Assembly (NCBI GenBank): GCA_021158645.1 | Contig: JAGGUH010000025.1 | Location: 1-5,733, forward strand | DNA length: 5,733 nt | Direction of reading: 5' to 3' | Source of the DNA: a bacterium | GTDB lineage: Bacteria; Patescibacteriota; Minisyncoccia; UBA6257; JAGGUH01 | Shown here: piece by piece, positions 1-5,691 of the stretch | How positions within the stretch are numbered: the first letter of the stretch is position 1 | Layout of the letters: every line of letters starts with the position of its first letter | Position numbers and translations under genes: made by a program | Notes under the pieces: model-generated | Database searches by the model: none | Seen by the model: the letters and a program-made list of their open reading frames with translations, nothing else | Told to the model about the DNA's origin: nothing

Positions 1-3000
1 CCACTTTCAGTAATAAAGAAAGGCATTGAAACCATTGAATCTAAAATCGTGTCTTGATCATCTTTAATTTTAATATCAACAGTATAACCAGAAGTGCCAA
101 AATCTTTAGGAATGGTAGAGTTTTTAACGCCTTTAAGATCAAAGTGATAAAAATCAGTAGATGGTGGAGTGCCACTACTAACATCTAATTTAATAGTCAC
201 GCTTCGAGCCACAGAGTCAACTTTAATTCCGTCAGAATCGAAAGTGGTATCAAAAGTAATTGTACCCGGACCTTCATGATTAAAATCAGAATTTGCCGGG
301 CTATAAGGATCAGGAATGACATTTGAAACATCAAAACCTGAAGGAAAAGTTAAAACAATTTGATAGTCATCTTTAATTGAAACATTAATTGGCAAATCAA
401 CAAAATATACCGTTTCTTTTCCAGCCATAGCATTCATTGGAAAAACGCCTACCGGCGCCATTCCCATTAAAGAAGGATCATGCATTCCAATCATCGGACC
501 CATCGAACCTCCGGCTTCAGGCGGAGGACCCATCATTCCTCCCATTACCGGTCCTAAAATTCCAAAAGTTTCTTTGGAATCTTGAATTGTGGCGGTCAAA
601 GTAGTTGTGGCTAAAGAATTTCCAGAAAGATCAGAAACTTGAGATACCTGAACCTTAAGCAAATTTCCTACTGGAAGCATATCTCCTTGAGAAGTTTGAA
701 TCCCTTTAATTTTTACGGTCATCATTCCCGGCTCATATTCAAAAATTGCATTAGTTAAATTAGCCGTATTTTCTTCTCCGGTGCTTGGACCAAATTTTAT
801 TTGATAATTATTTGGATTAAGTACTGAACTAGACCATTTAGTAGCATCAGTAGATTTGGCAGTATTCATCGGTTCTGAAAAAGCAATAGCCACGCTAAAA
901 TTATCGGCATTAGCAAAAATTGGCGTTGGAGATTGAGTGTCAGCATTGCCTGTAATAAAAACAAGAGTATAATTATCACCTCCGGCACCATTACCATCAC
1001 CATCTAATTGATTGCCTGCCAAATCTTTAATACCATTTTCTCCCGAAAGCAAAGTCAAAGTATAATCAAGATTTGGAGAAAGCGCGCTACTTGGAATAAA
1101 CCTTAAATTGTTAATGGTCGGATCAAATTCGACAGTGCCATTAATTTGAGTGCTGCCACTTTTTAGAATCACGGTATTGGCATTAACCGTAGTTAGATCC
1201 AAAGTTTTATCAAAACCAATTTCAATAATTGGAGCCACCGGAACATCAACTAACGCCCCTGAAGTTGTAGCATAATTATCCAAATTAGTACCCACAATTC
1301 TTGGAGGCATCGAATCGGCTTCGGAGCCGGTATCAAAATCAGCGCTAAAAACAACCATTGAAGAATTTTCAGGAGGTCCAATTGTAATTCCAGAAACCGA
1401 TCTTGCGCCGCCAAAAACTTTAAATCGATAATGGGTATTAAAAGAAAGTGATTGTGGGGTAATGATGGCATTTTCTTTAGTTGTTGAATCTAAACTGACA
1501 CTAATCGAAACTTCGGTTTCGGTTTCACTACTTGAGAAAGGATTATTTACTTTAAATAATTTAATGTTTTCTGACAAAGAGTTAGCATCCATTGGCTCTG
1601 AGAAAACCATCAAAAACTTATAATTAGTGCCAACACTAAAACTTCCGGCTGGAGGCACCATTCCTTTTACAAATGGAGGCATAAAGTTACCACCTTCGCC
1701 ATACTGGTCAGGAGTCATACCACTTAAATCAGCAGCAGTGGTAAACATCAAAACGTAACCCCCACCGGGCCGATTGCCTTCAAGAGGATTTCCAGAAGAA
1801 TCAGTCACTGCCTGAGTGAGTTCCAAAAGATAAACGCTATCTCCATCAAGTGGAGTTTCCGAATAAACTACTAATTTTGGCTCGGGTCCAAAATTATAAT
1901 TTACCCCATCTACCACAAAAGAACCATTTTCTAACTGATAAGCAAACTGCATTCCTGAAGCAGTAGTTACATCTTGGGTTGAACCATCTTCAGGATTGAA
2001 TTTTTTAAGTAAAACCGAAGAAGTGGTGAAAGTTGAAGTTGCCATTTCTCTTGAAAAGGAAATCAAAATTGGAAAAGCATCTAAAGAAATATCCCGAGGC
2101 GCGCTCATCATTCCGTCCATAGGCGCAGTCCAAATAACAAATGGTGGTACCGTTAATAACCCTCCTTGCCATTGTCCCTCAGTCATAAAAATCCTTAAAT
2201 CAGTTTTTCCTGCTGGAATGCCTCCTAATCCCGCAACTAAATAATTTTCTTTAAAAACCTCAATATCATAAGGATGATCACCTAAATTATTAAATTGAAA
2301 AATACCATCTACACTTGAGGTAGTAAACTTATCAGTGCCCTGCAAATAAACCCAGGCACCAGCAATTTTTTTATAAACCAAAGAACTGGTAGGATAACTA
2401 TTACTCAATGAATCAACAGTAATACTATTAGTGCTTGTTGCCATCACCTGAACTGTTTCATTAGTTAAAGTTTGAGGATCTTCAATTAAGGCATAATCGC
2501 CAACATTAAATTTCATCTGGTCCAATCCCTGAATTTCAATTGTTACTTGAGAAGTAGTTGCCGATTCAAAGTTTGTGGTCTGATAAAACCAATCTGAAAG
2601 AATCTCGCCCCCTAAAGAAGATGAGCCCGGATTACTATTTTTCACTGAAACTTCAAAAGGAGCGCTTTCCCAATTATTTTCCGGAAGATGAATCGTGCTT
2701 GTACCATCACTTAATTCCAAATAATATTGAAAACTTCTCCCATCTCCTCCGGGAGCAACCAAAACCTCACAACTATGATAACCTACTCCTAAATGTTTAC
2801 AGAAAGAAAAAGAAAAACCCGAATCATCTGGGTTTTTATAATACGCCTTAACAATTAAATAATCAGAAGAAGAAGCATATTCTCCAACTGGAGCATTTTG
2901 AATTTCTTCGGCTCCGGCTCTTAAAAAAAGAGTTAAAGTGGTAGTAGAGGAGGAATCACCTTTAACCTCAAAAAGTGGCTGATGCAAAACTCCGATTTCT

Positions 3001-3080
3001 CCTCCAAAGACCTTTAAAGGAAAAAGAAAGGAAACAAAAAACAAAAGAAAAGAAAGAAAAAATAATTTTTTTGAAACCAT
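1..3080 (-). CDS. Large secreted multidomain surface protein with SbsA-type (Big_5) Ig-like domains, C-terminus missing
   Basis: One open frame runs from ATG at 3078-3080 to the left edge (1026 codons, no stop), so the C-terminus and any anchor are unseen. Residues 1-26 form a signal peptide: K4-K5, a Phe/Leu-rich core, and likely cleavage after V-F-G. Residues 27-190 are a beta-rich domain holding the only two cysteines noted (C94, C104). Residues ~236-300 resemble a carboxypeptidase-regulatory/prealbumin-like fold (GAWVYLQGTD, then DGIFQFNNLG). Four Big_5-type domains follow at ~312-450, 468-580, 592-712 and 716-834. Signature strands are ISFSREM, VFSEPMD, IGFDKTLD and AFSEPMN, and three units have a DxxGNxL-type turn. 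Residues 843-887 are a Met/Gly/Pro linker. Residues 889-1026 form another Ig-like segment (VLTFPSGFDV, FDLKGVKNS) like those in S-layer-type proteins. Such domains usually build extracellular stalks or adhesins; adhesion or envelope function is inferred, with no enzymatic motif seen. It is transcribed away from the M16 operon. Confidence 0.9.
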   Translation of the reverse strand, partial: MVSKKLFFLSFLLFFVSFLFPLKVFGGEIGVLHQPLFEVKGDSSSTTTLTLFLRAGAEEIQNAPVGEYASSSDYLIVKAYYKNPDDSGFSFSFCKHLGVGYHSCEVLVAPGGDGRSFQYYLELSDGTSTIHLPENNWESAPFEVSVKNSNPGSSSLGGEILSDWFYQTTNFESATTSQVTIEIQGLDQMKFNVGDYALIEDPQTLTNETVQVMATSTNSITVDSLSNSYPTSSLVYKKIAGAWVYLQGTDKFTTSSVDGIFQFNNLGDHPYDIEVFKENYLVAGLGGIPAGKTDLRIFMTEGQWQGGLLTVPPFVIWTAPMDGMMSAPRDISLDAFPILISFSREMATSTFTTSSVLLKKFNPEDGSTQDVTTASGMQFAYQLENGSFVVDGVNYNFGPEPKLVVYSETPLDGDSVYLLELTQAVTDSSGNPLEGNRPGGGYVLMFTTAADLSGMTPDQYGEGGNFMPPFVKGMVPPAGSFSVGTNYKFLMVFSEPMDANSLSENIKLFKVNNPFSSSETETEVSISVSLDSTTKENAIITPQSLSFNTHYRFKVFGGARSVSGITIGPPENSSMVVFSADFDTGSEADSMPPRIVGTNLDNYATTSGALVDVPVAPIIEIGFDKTLDLTTVNANTVILKSGSTQINGTVEFDPTINNLRFIPSSALSPNLDYTLTLLSGENGIKDLAGNQLDGDGNGAGGDNYTLVFITGNADTQSPTPIFANADNFSVAIAFSEPMNTAKSTDATKWSSSVLNPNNYQIKFGPSTGEENTANLTNAIFEYEPGMMTVKIKGIQTSQGDMLPVGNLLKVQVSQVSDLSGNSLATTTLTATIQDSKETFGILGPVMGGMMGPPPEAGGSMGPMIGMHDPSLMGMAPVGVFPMNAMAGKETVYFVDLPINVSIKDDYQIVLTFPSGFDVSNVIPDPYSPANSDFNHEGPGTITFDTTFDSDGIKVDSVARSVTIKLDVSSGTPPSTDFYHFDLKGVKNSTIPKDFGTSGYTVDIKIKDDQDTILDSMVSMPFFITES
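420..554 (-). repeat. Met/Gly/Pro-rich low-complexity linker inside the surface protein
   Basis: Residues 843-887 contain ten methionines in 45 positions, mixed with Gly and Pro (for example VMGGMMGPPPEAGG and MGPMIGMHD). The segment separates the fourth Big_5-type domain from the next beta-rich domain. Short echoes of the composition occur at residues 320-325 (PMDGMM) and 467-478 (MPPFVKGMVPPA), each at the entry to a Big_5 unit. It is probably a flexible interdomain linker. Confidence 0.8.
3006..3080 (-). other. Signal peptide coding segment of the large surface protein
   Basis: The first 25 or so codons encode a short basic n-region (K4, K5), an uninterrupted Phe/Leu/Val core, and a V-F-G motif before G27 that fits a type I signal peptidase site. 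There is no lipobox cysteine, so a lipoprotein is unlikely. The exact cleavage site is inferred by eye. Confidence 0.75.
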
Positions 3081-3117
3081 AATGTTTTTCTTATAACTTT
3101 TTTCGCCCTTTATTTTT

Positions 3118-3126
3118 ATTATACCA
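3118..3126 (-). promoter_or_regulatory. Extended -10 promoter (TGG-TATAAT) of the surface protein gene
   Basis: Read on the minus strand, the sequence is TGGTATAAT, a full consensus -10 hexamer with the TGn extension. No good -35 hexamer is found at 16-18 bp, which is typical of extended -10 promoters. Transcription would start near 3111, giving a leader of about 30 nt before the ATG at 3080. The only Shine-Dalgarno-like signal is a weak AAGAAAAA at 3085-3092. Confidence 0.6.
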
Positions 3127-3152
3127 TAAAAAATTTTTCAATCCTTCAAAAT

Positions 3153-3161
3153 TGTGGATAA
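3153..3161 (-). promoter_or_regulatory. Consensus DnaA box (TTATCCACA)
   Basis: The plus strand reads TGTGGATAA, the exact reverse complement of the classical bacterial DnaA box TTATCCACA. It lies 30 bp upstream of the surface gene's -10 and 11 bp from the 28-bp palindrome. I found only 7-of-9 matches elsewhere in the gap (3280-3288 and 3632-3640), which is near background in such AT-rich DNA. It could be an origin element, a DnaA-regulated promoter site or chance. Confidence 0.4.
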
Positions 3162-3172
3162 CTCAAAACTCT

Positions 3173-3200
3173 AAATTTAAAAGCGATCGCTTTTAAATTT
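3173..3200. repeat. Perfect 28-bp palindrome centred on GCGATCGC
   Basis: Both 14-bp arms (AAATTTAAAAGCGA and its exact complement) match without a mismatch or a spacer, so symmetry is perfect about 3186/3187. The centre is the 8-bp palindrome GCGATCGC, the only GC-rich word in the surrounding AT-rich gap, and it includes a GATC site. It lies between divergent gene starts, so a terminator role is unlikely. A dimeric DNA-binding protein site or an origin/partition element is more plausible. Function is unknown. Confidence 0.85.
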
Positions 3201-3291
3201 GGAATTTGTTATTTCCTTAAATTTTTAAATTTTAGATTTTTTTAAATTCTTTGGTATGCATTTTAGTATTAGTATATGTTATCAATACAAT

Positions 3292-3330
3292 AAAAATTTT
3301 TTTATTAAAGCCACAAAAAAATTTTTTTAT
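3292..3330. repeat. Direct repeat of a 14-bp A-tract/T-tract word
   Basis: AAAAATTTTTTTAT occurs at 3292-3305 and again at 3317-3330, 25 bp apart. A(n)T(n) tracts are known to be rigid and intrinsically bent, so the pair could shape the intergenic DNA or form an easily melted stretch. Chance is also possible at this composition. Confidence 0.5.
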
Positions 3331-3691
3331 AAAACAGCAAAATAAATTTAAAATTTAAAACAATTAAATTTTTAATTCAAAAAATCTAAAATTTATGACT
3401 TTTAAAAATTAAACCTCTAAATTTTAAAAATTTATCATAACATTTATTGTTTGAATTTGATTTGAAATTTAGATTTTTACATTTAACATATCTAAAATTC
3501 TATTTGGAATTTGCAAACTATAATTTGACATTTCTTTAAGGTTCGAAAATTTAGAATTTTGAATTTTTTAAACAATAAATTCCAATAAATTTCTATAAGT
3601 TTCTATTGTATATCTATTACTTCTAAACTTTTTTGGATTATAAATTTCAATTGGTTGATTTAATAAAAAAAATTTTTAAAATCATCTTTAA

Positions 3692-4972
3692 ATGAGAGAA
3701 GATTCAATTTCAATAAAAAAATTAAAAAATAATATCTCGCTTCTTTTAATTAAAAAGAAAGAAATTAAAAATTTCTGTCTTTTAGTTTTGGTAAAGGTTG
3801 GCTCTGAAAATGAACCAAAAAATTTTAATGGAATTTCTCATTTAATTGAACATATGTCTTTTAAAGGAACCAAAAAAAGACCAAAAGCAATTGAAATTGC
3901 AAAAACTTTAGATAGTATCGGAGCAAAATATAATGCCTTTACCTCAAATGAATATACTGGTTATTGGATTAAAGCAACCACACCTCATTTAGAAATTTCA
4001 ACTGATATTCTTTCAGATATTTATTTAAACTCTCAATTTAAAGAAGAAGAACTTGAAAAAGAAAAAAAAGTAGTTTTAGAAGAAATAAAAATGTATGAAG
4101 ACGATCCAAAACAATATGTTTGGAATGTATTTTTAAACACTTTATACAACGACCAACCAGCCGGAAGGCCTATTTTAGGAAAAGAGGAAACGGTCAAAAA
4201 AATAAAAAGAGAGCAAATTTTAAATTTTTTAAATAAATTTTATTTAGGAAAAAATACTTTAATAGTTTTAGCCGGAGATTTTAAAGAAAAAATGGCAATA
4301 GATTTAATTGCCTCTAAGTTCAAAAAAATTAAAAATAAAAAATTGCCTCAAAAAAAATTGACAAAAATTAAAAAAATCCCTCGTTTTAATCATTTTCCTA
4401 AAAAAACAAACCAAGTTCATCTTATTTTAGGATTTCATACATTTTCTTTGTTTGATGAAAGAAGGTATCCCTTATACCTTTTAAGCACCATTTTAGGAGA
4501 AGGAATTTCTTCCCGACTCTGGCAAGTTTTAAGAGAAAAATATGGGCTCTGTTATTATTTTTCTTCAAGCCCTGATCTTTATACTGATCATGGCTACTTT
4601 GCAATTCAATCTGGAATAAATTTAGAAAAAACTGATTTTGCAATAAAGTTGATTTTAAAAGAAATTTCAAAATTAAAAAAAGAAATTATCCAAGAAAAGG
4701 AATTAGAAAAAGCAAAAGAACAAATAAAAAGCAGTTTAATTTTTTCAACAGAAACAACTCAAAGTATGGCTTATTTTTTTGGAGTTAATTTACTTTTAGA
4801 AAATCATCTTTTAACTCTTCCTCAAATTTTTAAAAAATTAGAAAAAACAACCTCAAAAGAAATAAAAAATTTAGCCAACCAAATCTTTGAACCAAAAAAT
4901 TTTAATCTTTCAATTATCGCGCCAAAGGAAATTAAAATATCATTTAATGACTATCTAAAAATTTTAAAATAA
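3692..4972 (+). CDS. M16 family zinc metallopeptidase (processing-peptidase-like)
   Basis: This 426-residue protein has the usual length of a single-unit bacterial M16 peptidase (N-terminal M16 domain ~10-155, C-terminal M16_C domain ~165-345). The inverted zinc motif HxxEH is intact as H50-L-I-E53-H54 within GISHLIEHMSFKGT. The expected third ligand lies 76 residues beyond H54, at E131 in VVLEEIKMYEDDP. The conserved NAFTSNEYTGYW stretch follows at residues 81-92. The C-terminal half carries SSRLWQVLREKYGLCY (273-288), the family's Arg/Tyr substrate-binding motif. All catalytic features are present, so it is probably active, cleaving short or unfolded peptides; the substrate is unknown. There is no signal peptide, so it is likely cytoplasmic. 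The start fits the family N-terminus but has no Shine-Dalgarno site. It heads a two-gene operon. Codon use is markedly A-rich and lysine-rich compared with the surface gene. Confidence 0.95.
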   Translation: MREDSISIKKLKNNISLLLIKKKEIKNFCLLVLVKVGSENEPKNFNGISHLIEHMSFKGTKKRPKAIEIAKTLDSIGAKYNAFTSNEYTGYWIKATTPHLEISTDILSDIYLNSQFKEEELEKEKKVVLEEIKMYEDDPKQYVWNVFLNTLYNDQPAGRPILGKEETVKKIKREQILNFLNKFYLGKNTLIVLAGDFKEKMAIDLIASKFKKIKNKKLPQKKLTKIKKIPRFNHFPKKTNQVHLILGFHTFSLFDERRYPLYLLSTILGEGISSRLWQVLREKYGLCYYFSSSPDLYTDHGYFAIQSGINLEKTDFAIKLILKEISKLKKEIIQEKELEKAKEQIKSSLIFSTETTQSMAYFFGVNLLLENHLLTLPQIFKKLEKTTSKEIKNLANQIFEPKNFNLSIIAPKEIKISFNDYLKILK

Positions 4973-4974
4973 AA

Positions 4975-5304
4975 ATGTTTTTTAAAATTTTAATTAAAAA
5001 CATCTTTTACTTTTTCAAAAAAATTATTGATTTTTGGATAAAAGATTCTTTGTTTTTTTTAAAAGGAAACTTTGAAAGAACCATAAAAAAATTAGAAAAA
5101 ACTTTTGCAATCAAAGTAAATTTTTATTATCTCTTTTCTCCCTTGTATCAAGATTACACGCCAGTAGGTTACTTTTTTGGGTTTTTAATAAGATTTTTTA
5201 AAATTCTTTTCGGCTCATTGATTTACCTGCTTTTGTTTCTGCTTTTTCTTTTTATCTATCTATCAATTATTTTGCTTCCGTTTTTTCTTGTCTTTAAATC
5301 TTAA
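4975..5304 (+). CDS. Small conserved-type membrane protein of unknown function
   Basis: The product has 109 residues. The N-terminal ~30 are aromatic and lysine-rich, likely an amphipathic or membrane-associated helix. A short soluble part (31-50) follows, then a motif LFSPLYQDYTPVGYFFGF (53-70). A basic-aromatic stretch (RFFK, 73-76) precedes a long hydrophobic segment (about 78-107) that can span the membrane once or form a hairpin. From memory, the LF-(S/A)-PLYQD, GY/GR, FR-x-x-(K/R)-I pattern followed by a C-terminal membrane segment recurs in uncharacterised CPR proteins; I could not verify this. The ATG lies two bases after the M16 stop with no Shine-Dalgarno site, which implies cotranscription and probably coupled translation. 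A role alongside the peptidase, such as membrane tethering, is speculative. Confidence 0.85.
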   Translation: MFFKILIKNIFYFFKKIIDFWIKDSLFFLKGNFERTIKKLEKTFAIKVNFYYLFSPLYQDYTPVGYFFGFLIRFFKILFGSLIYLLLFLLFLFIYLSIILLPFFLVFKS

Positions 5305-5372
5305 AAAAGTTTAATTTTAAATTATCTCTCTAAAAATTTTTTCTTTATTTAACCTTACATCAAAGCCCAACT

Positions 5373-5406
5373 AATATTCTCACATTCTTAAGAATGTGAG
5401 AATATT
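5373..5406. repeat. Perfect 34-bp palindrome (hairpin-forming)
   Basis: Both 17-bp arms are exact reverse complements with no spacer; the centre is CTTAAG. In RNA it would fold into a 15-bp stem with a UUAA loop. The first ten bases, AATATTCTCA, recur directly at 5401-5410. It starts 69 bp after the membrane protein stop. It may terminate the M16 operon transcript or protect its 3' end, but no U-run follows within 20 nt on either strand, so a textbook intrinsic terminator is not supported. A protein-binding operator is the main alternative. Confidence 0.85.
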
Positions 5407-5656
5407 CTCAATATCTCTGATCTCAAATTTTAAGTTTGTTTTTTTTATTTAACCAACAAATCTTTTTAAAATTGATCTAAATGTAGCCAAATAAGTTCCA
5501 ATAAATTTGCCAAAAACTCTCTTGACCCAACTTTTACCCCTATAACCCCCACTTAACTACTATATAGCGATTAAGTAAAACAAGGTTCTTTATCAATTTT
5601 GAGGATAAATTTTTCTAAAATTTTTAACTATCTTTTGACAGAAAACCGACTAAAAC

Positions 5657-5685
5657 TTTACATTTACTCTAATTTCTGTTATAAT
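5657..5685 (+). promoter_or_regulatory. Strong sigma-70-type promoter for the putative rnpB
   Basis: TTTACA (5657-5662, one mismatch from TTGACA) is separated by exactly 17 bp from TATAAT (5680-5685), which also carries the TGT extension at 5677-5679. This is the best promoter in the window. Transcription would start near 5692. Such a near-consensus promoter fits a stable RNA. A perfect TTGACA at 5635-5640 has only a poor -10 partner (TACATT at 5659-5664, 18-bp spacer), so it may be a weaker overlapping promoter or chance. Confidence 0.8.
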
Positions 5686-5691
5686 TTTTTA

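Larger units (their letters stand above)
3081..3691. other. AT-rich divergent intergenic region (611 bp)
   Basis: No convincing gene is present on either strand. The region consists almost wholly of A/T words such as AAATTT, TTTAAA and TTTAGATTTTT, with very few G or C bases except in the GCGATCGC palindrome and the DnaA box near its left end. It separates two divergently transcribed genes and should hold both promoters. A clear extended -10 serves the left gene. On the right side, TATAAA (3639-3644) and TGATTTAAT (3656-3664) are only weak candidates for the M16 operon promoter. Short words recur imperfectly, for example ATTTGGAATTTG at 3197-3208 and 3502-3513. The architecture is compatible with a regulatory region or a replication origin. 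Confidence 0.6.
5305..5691. other. Intergenic region between the M16 operon and the putative rnpB
   Basis: No complete gene is seen in this stretch of about 390 bp. It contains the 34-bp palindrome at 5373-5406 and, on the minus strand, a 35-codon open stretch (5449-5556) that lacks a start codon and may be a gene remnant. A T-run at 5439-5446 is too far from the palindrome to make a standard intrinsic terminator. A TTGACA hexamer at 5635-5640 lies just upstream of the better promoter at 5657-5685, and TGAGGATAA at 5599-5607 is one mismatch from a DnaA box. Confidence 0.55.

Noticed and set aside
1250..1471. Minus-strand 73-codon open frame, Leu/Ile-rich
   Set aside because: It lies entirely inside the large surface protein gene in another frame on the same strand. 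The true frame is continuous there and encodes recognisable Big_5-type sequence.
1996..2244. Plus-strand 82-codon open frame
   Set aside because: It is antisense to the surface protein gene, has no domain-like sequence, and disappears as a candidate once the minus-strand frame is recognised.
2558..2851. Plus-strand 97-codon open frame
   Set aside because: It is antisense to the N-terminal domain of the surface protein, with no promoter or ribosome site and no coherent fold signature.
3197..3513. CRISPR-like or tandem array from recurring words such as ATTTGGAATTTG
   Set aside because: The copies are short, irregularly spaced and imperfect, with no constant repeat or spacer length. They fit low-complexity AT-rich intergenic DNA.
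3580..3592. 13-bp word TTCCAATAAATTT shared with 5496-5508
   Set aside because: A single shared A/T-rich word with unrelated flanks in the two intergenic regions; not enough for a repeat family.
4422..4670. Minus-strand 82-codon open frame
   Set aside because: It is antisense to the C-terminal domain of the M16 peptidase, including its conserved SSRL...REKYGLCY motif, so it is a shadow.
5534..5552. C-rich word with two C runs (CCCCTATAACCCCC), telomere- or quadruplex-like
   Set aside because: Only two runs are present and they are not iterated, so neither a telomeric repeat nor a four-tract quadruplex is supported.
5551..5576. Inverted repeat ACTTAA...TTAAGT around TATATA
   Set aside because: Six-base A/T-rich arms with a 14-nt loop are expected by chance in this composition.
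5305..5656. Possible tRNA or other small structured RNA in the second intergenic region
   Set aside because: No cloverleaf, T-loop GTTCRANNC or CCA-type end was found on either strand.
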